A stretch of DNA of 64,000 bases from Aphidius gifuensis (taxonomy: Eukaryota > Arthropoda > Insecta > Hymenoptera > Braconidae), in the NCBI RefSeq assembly GCF_014905175.1, contig NC_057788.1, positions 6,820,001 through 6,884,000 of the forward strand. Direction: 5' to 3'. Position numbers and translations under genes: made by a program. A model generated the notes under the pieces. The model made no database searches. It was not told the DNA's origin and saw nothing but the letters and a program-made list of their open reading frames with translations. Shown here piece by piece: positions 52,857-64,000 of the stretch (positions are counted from its first letter, which is position 1; each line of letters starts with the position of its first letter).

Positions 52857-55800
52857 AAATAACGATAATATCACTTAAACATTTTTAGTAACGATTATTT
52901 CGTGATTTGTTTGCTTGTTTTTTTTTATTCTTTAAATTTAATTTAACTTTATTTTTAATTCATAAATTTATATACATTTTTAAATTACATAACAACGAAA
53001 CGAGTCTAATGCGTTACTGTTGTATATATATGTATATACGTGACCGCAAGTGCAAAAAAAAAATATGGGGAGTAAGCTCGTGAGGTGAGGGCAAGATGAG
53101 GTGCGCGAAAAATCCCATTAATTGCTTCTATGGTGATAAATTTGCCCCTGGCAATGCACGATTCTCGTTGTCGTTTAAAAAAAAATAAATAAAAAAACAA
53201 AATGCTATGTATAGGTGAAAAGGGGACAAAAAAAAAAAACAAAAAAAGGGTGGCTTGTGAATCTTCTCTTTCTTGTACTCTTAATATTCTTGGCAATGTT
53301 AATTTTAACGTTTAATAAGGCACACAAACCAGGAAGTATAAATACAGTGGCTTTGCTTGCTAGTGCGCGTTAAAATGTCGCACGTTACAAGTGACATTTC
53401 AATTAATGTTCACTACTTTGCGTGGGAAGATATTACAGGTGCTCTCTAATCCAAATATATACAACGAAAAAAAATAAATATAAACATAATTAATTTCTAT
53501 CAATGTATTATTTTTCATTTTCAACTAACAAATTAATATATTGTTTTGGTAGATTATTTATTTATTGCATTGCAAGTATATAATTTATTTTGTATTATAT
53601 TAATAATATGTCAAATAAATTATTATGTATATATCTAGCAAAAAAATTCAAATGAAAAAACTATGTATACTTTTATTTTTTTTCAATCAAATAAATAAAT
53701 GTAATTTGTATGATAAAAAACAAATAGCAATAATTGAATAAAATAAAAATAAATTAAGTAAATTAAATTGCAAATATATAAATGATATTATATATATATT
53801 TTCAAAGCATTCGATCGTTGAGATTGACGAGTTGTTCCCCAAGGGGCGTGTAAACGCCTCACACGATGTCGTTAGAGAGCTATTACACGCGTGGAAACCC
53901 GTGGTTATCTCTTCACACGACAGCTTGAGTACGCGTTGACGCAATTCTATGTGCTATCAATTTTAATTTAATAACTTTCATGCCTCGAGTCATGAGCTTT
54001 TCATCACCTACTTTTAATTCGTTTAATTCAAAATATTATATGTCTATAGTAAATTTATTATCTTTAAAATTATAGCCCAAAGCATCATAATATAATACAA
54101 CAGTATAATATAAGTATATGTGAAAGAGCTCTGCCGAAAATGGAGCTTCAAGTATGGATGTACCAAAATAAAATTAAAAAAACAAAATTATATTCAATTA
54201 ATCTTAATCGTTATGGAGTTTCAGATACTCAGTAATTTTCGATTTGTCGCGGCCATACGAATTATGATGAAAAAAAAAAAGTAGATGATGTGATAAAAAA
54301 AAAAAAAGAGGTCAAAACCCGGAAGAGCATACATACATCCAATTTATAAATATTATTTTTCATCTTCCTTTTTGATTATTAATTTTTTTCTTTAAACTTA
54401 ATAATAAAAAAAATATATAATTTATTATGAAAAGAAAAATATAATTAATAAAATAATTTAATTAAAAATCATAGTTTATGCGATGATACAAGTATCCACA
54501 CCTGTTTTATATAATTTTCTAGTTTTTAAATAAATCTATGATGTGCAAAGATATATTTAAATAATAATTCCTCATATAATCTGATCAAGCAGGTGACCTA
54601 TTCCTCAACTTCAAGGCCTGCCGGGTATGAGCATCTCCGTATATCTCAGTATGCAATCAACTTCCAAAAACTATATATAAGATTAAATGAAGAGGACAAC
54701 TCAAATTCGATACGCTCTCTTTCAACACCCTCAACAACTCCATAAATGTATTTTAATAATTATGTAAATTATTATCATTAAAAATCATGCGTATGTAAAA
54801 ATATATTTTTTAAATTAATACCTATATAAAATATATATCTAACATTTGAAGATTTTTATTTTTCATCATCTTCAAATAATAATAATAAATAATTTAAATA
54901 AAAAAAAAAAAAAAATTAAATAATCTAATGTGTTACACAAATTGACATATAAAATGTTCAAAATTACCACAATAAAATTCGATCAATTTATACACCGAGA
55001 CGGTAAATCGATTACCCAGTCCTTGGACCGTGGAATAGGTCAAATACACATATACATATGCACAATTGGATTCTCATGGCGTGGCATCGTCATAATAATT
55101 TCTAACATCGTCTAACTTATCCCTGTGTTTTATGCTTCACTATACATATGCATGTTCACAATCTACAAGACAACATAGATACCACTATATGAGCCTGGTA
55201 ACATTTTACTATTTCTTTTTAATATTTTCTCACTCGCTCATAAGCATGATCCGTTTTACTATCATCAAGCGACTTATAATATTATAATAATATAATATAC
55301 ATTGCAATCTCTTGGTTTACTGTTGTTAATACTGACCAACCGTGCATATGTACTTTGGAATATAAGGGGATGAGTTCACTTCTGTAACATCATTTAGTCG
55401 ATCGACTCTGATGATGGCCCTTTCATGCTACAGAAAACGGAATTGTACAAAGATTTTTAACATCAAAAATTCGCGTGTGAGTTGTACATATATACTGGTA
55501 GATCGTCACGGTGTCGTGCAGGTGTAGAAAAAAAAAATAAATAAATAAAAACAACGATGCAATATTCAATTAATGACTCATCGCCAACCCATCGTTGTTG
55601 AGATCAAAATGAAAAAGATTATTGAAGCGAAAAATAAAATAAAAAGTGACTGAGAACAAGATGCTTAGAGACCATATTAAATCATATTAAAAAGTTGTTG
55701 TATGATCAACTATAACATGAAAAATATATAAATTGGATATATTTGATATACTTGAAGAATATATATTGAAAAAAATACTAGTTGTTTCAAAAAAAAAAAA

Positions 55801-57525
55801 ATTAACTTTCACGAATCGACCAGTAATTACAGAATATATATATATATTTTGTTTTTTTTTTTTTTTTATTCATAAAAGCCCTAATTGTCTTTCAGTATCG
55901 GTTGTAATGTTGAAGCATTAAGAAATTGTTGTACGCGCGTTCTGGTATATTATTATATAGCGCTCTAAATGGCGACGATAAATAACTTCCCCTCCGTTTG
56001 TCCGCCGAGCCTTTTAAATGTACCCGCGGCAGTATTGAATCTTCTTGAATACATTAAAATAAAAAGATTAAAAATAAAAATAATATTGACTTTTCTATAT
56101 GTATATTTTATACAATAAATATATTTAAAAAAAAAAAGATTGAAAATAAAAAACGTCATGGCTCGATGAACACATGGAAACTTTTTGTGCAGGTGTTGGT
56201 TACATATACATTTCATTGAATGATGATTTTTTTTTTTTTTTAAATTTCACTCTTCTCTGTATCAGCCACTACCCTTCAGATAGGTCAAGTCACTTCTTTT
56301 ACTCATGTACATATTAACACAATTTATTCTACACTCTGTTGACGTAACCGTATACCACCGACTTTTACCTTCGACTAATGGACTTATCCACTTCTATTCG
56401 CTTGGCTTGTTTTTAATGGTTAACGTATTTATACACCTTATTTTTTTTTTATCATCATTGAGTAAAGAAGTCAAAATATATTCCAGAAAAAAAAAAAAAA
56501 CAGTATATGTATAGATAAAAATATTTATTAGGTGTTTTAGAATTGAATTAAGTGTAATCTATAGCTAAATATATAGTTAAATATAAATAGAGGAATTTAA
56601 TTATTTATAATTTTTTTTTTGTGAGGTAAAATTGCATCTTGGAGAGGTTAACAAAGCCTCGGATAAAATAAAATCAAACTGATTATGATTCTCAGTGCGA
56701 ATCGAGACTTGGGCACGCACTCACTTGACAATCCTGTATAATAAAGCTTACCGGGTATGGGCATACACAAGATCGGCACCAAAGACAGGGAAAGGAGGCT
56801 TTGATACTTCTCCCTTTGATCTCCTTTTCGATCTCTATGTCTTTTCGATTGACATGAACACGAAAAAAATATATAGGATATATAAAAAAAAATGTATAAT
56901 ATATAAAATAAAAAAATAGCGCGATTAAAAAAGAAACATAGTAACAAGCAGTTAAAAAAAAAAAATAAGAAATTGAACAAATACGAAAATAATTTTCTTA
57001 TATATACTTATAAGAATATTGAGAGCAACTGTATTTTCTTGAAACTTTCATAAAAGTGACCTTAACGATTGATCTTCAGTGTGTACTAAAGTCAAATATC
57101 AGAGTGGATGAATAAAGAGAGAAATAAGGAAAAAAAAAAATACAGATTGTGAAGCAGAAAAAAAAAATAAAAAATATGAAGTCTCAGCATAACTGAGAAT
57201 GGGGAGCAGCCTCAATTTTATAAAACTTTCAACGAAAATATATACTTCAAAATGACCCCAGTGTTTGATCTCCAATATACAGAAGTCAAACATCGCTGGT
57301 TTGTAATACGATGCAGAAAAAACCGTGCAGTAAGAAAGATGAGTTTTATTTAATTTTTTGTTTTCTTTCAAATGAAATTATTAAAAGTTTTACTGTACTG
57401 TATTATAACAGATCATTCTTTTGTTATAAAAAAATTAAATTACTTGTTCATTTAATGTCAAGAGCTTGGTAAAATAAAGGAGAATCAAAATGAAAATAAA
57501 AACTAAAATTGCTGTATAAACTTAC

Positions 57526-57589
57526 CCTCAGTTGATGATGAAAATTGTAGATTGATGTCATTGACTTGTCCAATTGAGGTAAATGTCAT
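57526..57589 (-). other. Candidate 64-nt coding exon, minus strand
   Basis: A strong pyrimidine-rich acceptor (T-run, then TTACTGTTGTAG) is followed directly by ATG and an open frame of 21 codons starting MTFTSIGQVNDINLQFSSST. It ends at an ACTGAGG/GTAAGTTT donor (phase 1). Both splice sites are near consensus and the sequence is not low-complexity. The ATG may be internal Met rather than a start. An open minus frame with more exon-like sequence follows at 57371-57180, but no join is convincing. No family is assigned. Confidence 0.3.
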
Positions 57590-59048
57590 CTACAACAGTA
57601 ATTGAAAAAAAGAAATTAGACTACATATTTCCAAATGAATATACAAAAGGGGTCAGGGACATAATCAATATCATTTAATTTAGAGTTAATTTAGAGCTTT
57701 GTATTTATGGAGCAGACTATCGACAATCTGTCGAACACATTAACGACAACGCAAAACAATTCGTCTATTGTGTGATGAAATAAAGATTTAAAAAATAATA
57801 CTGACCCCCCTCATCTGAAGATTATCTTCAGGGTCACATGGTGGACGAACAAAATTATATAGACCGGTATATACATTGGACAAGCAAGACGTGATTCTTA
57901 CGCCTCTCATCGCCTGTAATATGGTTTTGTATTTTATTTTCTTATATGCACAGACAAACATCCGCCACCTGCTACATATCCTTGACCCTTAGACACATCA
58001 TTTTTTATATTTATTTATTTATTTCTTATAGCGTACGTATATTTTCTCTCTCGCTCTCTCGTTTCATCTAACCCTACGTTTATATTTGCAATATATATAT
58101 GAAGTATAATTTTTTATAAAACTTGTAATGCTGATAATTTGTTGTGATGCAGATTATAAGTTCTAGACAAAAGCATACATGAAAGTCGAATACAGATAAA
58201 TCATTGAGATTTTCATAGCGATAAGGGACGAGTTAATGACACAGAATCCCAGGACCTTTTGAATGCGTAGAATTCCCGACTGGATTTTTTATTCCTTAAA
58301 CACTACGTCATCGAATAATCTGGATGGCTGATATCTCGAGCAGTGGAATTCTTCGAGTTGTCTTGTTGTTTATTTTATTTTTATTATATATTTTATTTTT
58401 TTATAGTTTTTTTACGAGTTTGTGTGTGTGTCTGTTTGCTTTTGTGTTTTTTGAGTATAATCGTGCTAGTGTCAAGCTAAATTTTAATCTGAGTCCAAGC
58501 ATATATACTTGGCTCTACTAAAATATATATCACAGCTGCGCGTTGACATTCCAGCCAAGAAAAATAAAAGAAAAAAAATATATATTCTACTGCTCTATAT
58601 ATAATTTATCAGATTAAAATAAAATCTAAAGATCATTAATTATTGTTTTTTTTTTTTAATAACTTGCAGATAAATTAATTTTTAAAAGTAAGATGTACAT
58701 AAGATGAAAAACATGAGACAAATTGTTCATCTGATTTAAATACCCCGATGTGATTTTTTTTTTTTAAATTGCTTCCGTATATGTTTGGTGATGCAAAATA
58801 AGTACGATAGGAATGAGGTGGTGATTCTCGCGCATTTAACCGTATATAAAAAGTCAATGTGAGGTCGTGTGTTCCACCCGAGGCCACATGGTATTTATTT
58901 AGCATCACTGTGAAGCACACTCTCTGCTAAGGGGTAATTGGAGCGATCGGCACTTGTTTTCGCACGGCACGATTACGCGAGTATATCGTTGAATAAAAGC
59001 ATGACTTTATTTTATTCTGTTTATGTTAGTTGCATATAGGCCACTCAT

Positions 59049-60147
59049 TACCATGCACTGAGAGAAATTTTAACTAAAAATTAAAACCCATGTTGAATAG
59101 AAATTACTATACTGCTTTGTAATTTTTGTTTTATTTCTGGGATTGGCCGCGAGAGATGATATTCTACAATAAAATTATGTAAAATGTCACACAATGTCAA
59201 AAAACTGTTATGTTACTTCAAGTCTCTGTACATCGTTATCTATTGCAGATAGACATGGGGTTGAGTGGAGTTAATTATTGAGAATTTAATTCTAAACAAT
59301 TTATAAAGAATTACTTTTTTTGATTAATGTCTTAGATAATGAGTTATGAGTTAATTAAAATAAAGCACATACATGTTTTGTGAAAACGATAAAAAATATT
59401 ATAAGTTCGAATAAAAAATACTGAACAATTTAATAAATATTCTAATATATATAATAAAATTTATCATGTACACATATAAAAGTTAGCATAGACTTAAATA
59501 TTTTTTACTATATCGCTTTGTAAAAATTCTGGTTGTGGGGCGAAATAATACAAAGATGGCCGACTGATTGAACAAATGATTGAATTGTCATGTAATTTCA
59601 AGCATTTCTACAGCCTTATCTGTTGAAGCTAGGTATGGGGTTAAGCGAGGTTTATTGTTGGTAATTTATTTCTGAACAATTTATCAAGAATGAATTTTTT
59701 CTATTTATCAATTAGTTTTCGAGTTTTGAGCGTGTAAACAGAAAAGAAAAAATGTTGCCGGGAATTGATTGCCGTTCTCCGTGAATCTAGCACAAACTGC
59801 CGAACTTTACTAAAAAGTCCAACTTTTAAATAAAATTTATAATAAAATATAGTAAATTCTAAAACCGGTAGTGCGTAAATTCTCAATCTGCTAGAATTTA
59901 CTTGTGAGTTTCGTGAATTTAGTCATTTTTTTTAAAGACAAATTACAATAAAATTATGTAATTTTTATGGCTTAGTGTTGTATATAGTCAATGGCCAAAT
60001 TTTTTACGTAACTTTATTGTAAAAATTATTTATCAATATACGAATAATTCTTACAAATAATCGGAGGAACGCAGTTTTTACTATTCGCTTTGTAATTTTT
60101 TCTTATACGTTTGTAATTTTTAGTTAAAATTTCTCTCAGTGTGGTAA
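59049..60147. mobile_element. Non-autonomous DNA transposon with terminal inverted repeats
   Basis: The outer ends carry a perfect 28-bp inverted repeat, CACTGAGAGAAATTTTAACT and on, at 59056-59083 and its reverse complement at 60114-60141. Just outside, TTACCA (59049-59054) and TGGTAA (60142-60147) extend the symmetry after a 2-nt offset. A TA on each side could be a TA target duplication, as in Tc1/mariner-type elements, but this is not decisive. No transposase is encoded. The interior holds a diverged direct duplication of roughly 250 bp (about 59105-59360 and 59500-59740), with the core TTATCTRTTGMAGMTAGRYATGG-like block in both, and a third short copy of the CTATNCGCTTTGTAA motif at 60081-60095. 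Confidence 0.72.
59105..59740 (+). repeat. Tandemly repeated unit inside the TIR element
   Basis: Two diverged copies about 380-400 bp apart share an ordered series of blocks: TACTATNYYGCTTTGTAA, TTCAAG with CTACA/GTACA, TTATCT, GGGGTTNAG, TTATTGNNNAATTTA, TCTNAACAATTTAT and AAGAATNA. Substitutions are spread over the unit, suggesting an old duplication before or after mobilisation. Confidence 0.6.
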
Positions 60148-61120
60148 AACGACTCTCTCTCTCTAACCAATGATAATGGTGATTTTGCGCGTGCACCATA
60201 GACCAGTTTGTATTGGTGTGCATACATTGCCCTTAACCTTTCTCACTTTTTCTTATCTCCACATACATGTGTTATACCATTGCCAAGAGAAATCTGCAAA
60301 ATTTCTGCTCATTATGTTAATTTTATTTCTACCAAATATTTTACCTCACTGAAATTATTCTTCATAAAAAACGTTAAATCAAATTTACCAATAAGAAATT
60401 ATAAAACTAAATAGACAGAGTAAAATTTTGTTACAAAAATAGTATCAAGAGATTATTTAAATTGTCAATTAAATATCAGACTTGTAAATTATATCAATAA
60501 TTTTTTTTTTTTTCGTCGACCTTATATAACTTGATTTTAATTTACATATAAACAAATACTATTAAATATCCATTTAGAGTTCATGGGTTCGCAGCTTGGA
60601 ATATATACTTAGTTGGTATATATATGAATAGCAAAAAGTCACATCTTTATTCGTTTTATATTCTATAGAAAAAATGAAAAAAAAAAAATGTATATATATG
60701 GTGAAAGCATTTTAGCAGCTGCATTAGATACCAACGAGAGATTGAGTGGTCTAAAGACGATATTGTGAATTTCTAGTACTGCTATGGAAGTCAATGAGAA
60801 GACACGAGGGACGTTTTGCAGAATTACGAGAATACTGTCATCATAAAGATGAAGTCAAGAAGCTTCCTATCCCCAGAGTCGATTATTTTGTTTTGTTTTT
60901 ATTTTTTTTCTTTATAATACTATCCAATATATATATATTCAAGCTATATAGAATTCGATAAATGACTGTTAGATGAACATTGAACGAAGAAAAAAAATAA
61001 TTTTGCTACCTGGTACAGTACTCGTGGAGCTCGTGACCCGAACGGCTTTATATGAGCCGGTCTCACGATCGATCTAACGTGGCTGAGGGCAAGAGCGTGG
61101 ACAGTACATTTTCCTTACAG

Positions 61121-61225
61121 ACGAGGCAGTGCACAGAAAGTCTGCATCAACGAAAAAGACCTTACTCAAGGATGACCACGAGGACACCCGCGATGATTTT
61201 ACAATTTTCATTTTTTAAAATATAA
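61121..61225 (+). other. Possible terminal exon, plus strand
   Basis: A good acceptor (CATTTTCCTTACAG) precedes a 34-codon open frame starting TRQCTESLHQRKRPYSR and ending TAA at 61223-61225. The sequence is relatively GC-rich. Its phase would be compatible with the exon at 45166-45254, but nothing else links them. A regulatory island is equally likely. Confidence 0.15.
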
Positions 61226-62720
61226 TATCGTAATTTAAGAATGAAAGTGTTTATATGCGTAAAATATTAGGCTTATTTTTGACTTATCAAGCCACGTTTT
61301 TTTGTTTGATAAAAATATGTGTTGCAATTTTTTTTTCATATACAAAATATAATAACGATATAAATACTTTTCGATTCCAAATGATTCGCAATATTTTTTT
61401 TATAACTAATTACATTAGTACTTGACAGTGAATCTTTGCAATGACTTGAGCGACACGACAAGATGATTCGTTGCGTGATAAATAAATATATTTTCGAAGG
61501 TTTCGTTCTACTTTCATTGATCTAGATTTTACCATCCAACTGGGAACCATTAATCCTTGTAAAACATGTTGATAAAAAATTATATATATACTTTTTTTTA
61601 ATTTTAATTTTTTCACATATATCACAAGTTATCTATAAAAATTAATTTATATCTTTATTCATATTGATGATAATCAATGAAATTATTATTATTATTATAT
61701 TTTTAATTTGTATATTTTATGATTATTTAAAAAAATTTAGTCCATTAAATCAAATTAAAAACTATAAATTTTTAAAACATTCCAAAAGTATTTTAAATTC
61801 AGAAATTAATGATCTGATATCGAACGAATGGAGTAACTATATATATATTTATAAAGAGACACGAAATTCCTCTTATTTTTTATCTCTTTTTATTTTTGTA
61901 CCTTATGGTGCCTCTTCACCTGTGGAGGTCAAAATGATGTCGCTGTTGCGCAACAAGTCGTATAGCCCCAAACTACGAATCTCTCTAACGCGGTCAATCT
62001 GGTCACCTGATCAACTCACCGATTATACTTTCCGCTCTTCTTGATATTTACGAGTCAGTCGCATTATATACCTGTACGGCCGGAATAAATATCTTGTGAG
62101 AAAAAAATAAAAAAAAAAAAAAAAAGATGGTACTCGCTCTTGTCGCGCATTTCAGTATGGCTGTATACAATTTAACATAATAACGGTTTGTTATTTTCGC
62201 CCGAGGTAAAGATGTGGCAAATAATCAGTTCAAATTTTTCGTTGACATTTTTTTTTTTCCCTTGTAGTTTTGATTTAATTTTTTTTGTTTTTTTCTTAGA
62301 CACACATATGATGTTATATTATTTTTAAATCTTTGAATATTTTTATTTATTTGAATATTTGAATTGATCAGATCTCACTTTCCTTTCACAATAGGCATAT
62401 AATCCTGATGAATACCAACAACTAAAAAGATATACACAGATATTGCTAGTAAATAAAAAATAAATAAATAAATAAAAAAAAGCATGCAAAATCAGAGATT
62501 TATCCTTCTTATTTCTCTTTTCCTCGCTCAACGTTTTATCGCACCGTAAATAACGCCCGTAATCCACCGATAGAACTCAAGGAGGATCGTAAAGTGCTAT
62601 AATTAAGAATCCTCAATGAGCCGTTTTGATAACCCAACGATAAAGCGTTGGAGAACGAGAAAGAAGTAAAGAAATATATAAAAAATAAATAAATAAAATA
62701 AATGAAGAAAAAAAAAAAAC

Positions 62721-62736
62721 GAAGAAGAAGAAGAAG
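62721..62736 (+). repeat. (GAA)5 microsatellite
   Basis: Five GAA units directly after a poly-A/C junction. A similar (AAG)n tract lies near 63481-63494. No function is claimed. Confidence 0.75.
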
Positions 62737-63654
62737 TTATATATGAAAAGTATGTATTTAAAAATACAAAATCATGGAGAATGTGTGATGACACATACGT
62801 AATAAGAAAGTAACATATACGAGACAATTTTTTTGGCCAAAATATATATCCACTTTCTTCATATCAATGATTTTTATTTCAAAAATATAAAAATAAATAA
62901 ATTCATGTTGAAAAATAAACAGAAAGCTTTAATTTTATATTATTTTTTTTTAAATTTCCGAACTAAATGAATGAAAAACGATCGAAAGCTGGATTTTAAT
63001 GGATTTTTGGTAAAAAAAAAAAAAATGCGATAACAATCAAGACACGAGATGTCTGATATTAAAAATCCTTGGGACAATTTTTATGAAAAGAATTATTTAT
63101 ATTTTGATGACAATTAAATAGACAAATAAAAATATATTTTAATTATATAATTAAAATAATATGAAAACTAAAATATAACTGTTTTTATTTTTTATTATTG
63201 TATATATATCGTTCAAAAAATAAAAGAATTATATACTGTGATTCATTCACGTGAAACGTGCTTTATGTGCCAGACACGTTTTGCCTTCTGCAGGTTAATT
63301 GCAAAAATTAAATACTTTGTCACTCGACACAATTTGTCATACGTTTTCATCATCATCATCTCATCAGCTCTATTATTTATTATATTATGTTGAAAGATAT
63401 TGTTTACCCAAGTCTAATTCATGTATAGTAAGTTGAAAAAAAAAAATAAAAAATAATACTAATTAGTAGCAATTGGGCAAAAGAAGAAGAAGAATAATTT
63501 GAAAAAAACAAGCTTGAATGGTAAAAAAAATTTATAACAAATATAAAAAAAAAAAAATAAACATATGAATAAATGAATAAATAAACGAATTGAATTGAAT
63601 AGAACACTAGAATCGTAGTTAAATCTTGGTCAATGTACAAGATGTTTGTATATA

Positions 63655-63746
63655 TATAAAAGGGGGATGGCATCGTTTGCTCAGCGTGAATTCACAGTCT
63701 TGTCAGTTGTAGTCAATGATACCGATCTAATAACCCTATACGCAAG
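63655..63746 (+). promoter_or_regulatory. Core promoter and first exon of a gene running off the right edge
   Basis: TATAAAAG at 63655-63662 is followed 28 nt later by a TCAG initiator (A at 63683). A 64-nt high-complexity exon-like stretch then ends at CGCAAG/GTGGGTGA (donor at 63747). There is no long ORF, so it would be a 5'UTR exon. The layout (TATA, TCAG, short leader exon, GTGNGTG donor) is the same as that proposed for the receptor gene at 20504-20692. The product cannot be seen from here; knirps-family genes are often clustered, so a paralogue is possible but speculative. Confidence 0.4.
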
Positions 63747-64000
63747 GTGGGTGACAGTCCCCATTTGAAAACGGCGGCTATACCTATTGGTTGTTACAAC
63801 TTCCGCAAGCTTGTCCACTATTTTCGCATTCAAATGCAAAGCACTCTGGCGCCCAAGCGGTATTCATTGATGTCAATGAAAAAAAAAAAAAAATTGGTCC
63901 ACAAGAGAATCACAGCATATGACCACAAGTCTCTTGAATATGTCGATGTATTATCTTCGAAATGTATATACAACAAATTCCCACGAACAATTTTATACTT

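Larger units (their letters stand above)
45260..59040. other. Non-coding DNA with islands and isolated exon-like pieces
   Basis: Most of this 14 kb is A/T simple sequence. Balanced islands lie near 46250-46450, 46980-47060, 47170-47290, 48290-48420, 48600-48790, 49260-49510, 50340-50440, 50690-50950, 51180-51480, 51600-51720, 51900-52010, 52140-52330, 52620-52750, 53020-53180, 53290-53460, 53810-54000, 54590-54720, 56690-56850, 57180-57330, 57780-57900, 58150-58520 and 58780-58990. Some carry strong splice sites, listed separately. The large minus-strand frame at 45915-46445 is repetitive Ile/Tyr/Phe sequence and is not treated as a gene. Confidence 0.5.
60150..63640. other. Non-coding DNA near the right edge
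   Basis: A/T-rich sequence with islands near 60160-60300, 60710-60880, 61010-61210, 61870-62060, 62500-62650 and 63240-63310. The open frame at 61664-62044 (plus) joins an A/T-rich Ile/Asn stretch to an island and shows no domain. No secure gene was recognised. Confidence 0.5.

Noticed and set aside
53337..53448. TATAAATA followed by a 24-codon ORF starting MSHVTSDISINVHYF
   Set aside because: Initiator spacing is poor and the ORF is short; the donor-like ACAG/GTGCTC is weak. Noted only as a regulatory island.
57099..57371. 90-codon minus-strand frame downstream of the microexon at 57.5 kb
   Set aside because: Phase could fit, but the acceptor is poor and the C-terminal half is Phe/Ser low complexity; not joined to the microexon.
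1..64000. tRNA, rRNA, known microRNA, CRISPR or operon structures
   Set aside because: I scanned for B-box-like GGTTCGA strings, familiar insect microRNA seeds and regularly spaced repeats and saw none that held up; a covariance-model scan would be the decisive test.

Overview
The window looks like one stretch of a very AT-rich insect nuclear genome. It has long introns with GT..AG borders, poly-T tracts, TATA/TCAG core promoters and an insect-type knirps-family nuclear receptor. A hymenopteran, perhaps a parasitoid wasp, is my best guess from base composition and protein style; this is inference. There are no bacterial features, no tRNA or rRNA and no CRISPR. Nearly all open frames here are AT-rich low-complexity shadows.

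The one secure gene is a plus-strand knirps/knirps-related/eagle-family transcription factor (NR0A class: a nuclear receptor DNA-binding domain with no ligand-binding domain). It has two coding exons, 25433-25510 and 33144-34322, joined in phase 0 across a 7.6 kb intron, giving 418 residues. An acceptor AG abuts the ATG, so a 5'UTR exon should lie upstream. A TATA box plus TCAG initiator near 20504-20536 followed by a GTGAGTG donor at 20692 is the best candidate. The 3'UTR carries three Pumilio-type UGUANAUA sites. It ends at a palindromic, two-way poly(A) signal facing a possible minus-strand spliced transcript (about 36000 to 35040).

The most unusual region is 6567-8960. Two divergent spliced transcription units appear to be inverted, diverged copies of each other. 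Third exons are 167 and 166 nt, splice-site positions are mostly shared, and each holds a 22-23 codon micro-ORF of related sequence. They look like paired non-coding (or micropeptide) paralogs firing from a shared centre, or the relic of a long-inverted-repeat element.

To the right of the receptor gene most DNA is non-coding, with islands of more balanced composition (about 100-400 bp) in AT-rich simple sequence, as expected for a developmental gene with a large cis-regulatory domain. In it are a TATCGATA/CGATA cluster (39796-39948), several candidate isolated exons (38419-38523 minus, 44521-44577 and 45168-45254 plus, 49354-49510 minus, 57526-57589 minus, 61121-61225 plus), a 1.1 kb terminal-inverted-repeat element with internal direct repeats (59049-60147), and a TATA/TCAG promoter with first-exon donor at the right edge (63655-63746) that may start another gene. 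Everything other than the receptor gene rests on sequence signals only and is scored accordingly.
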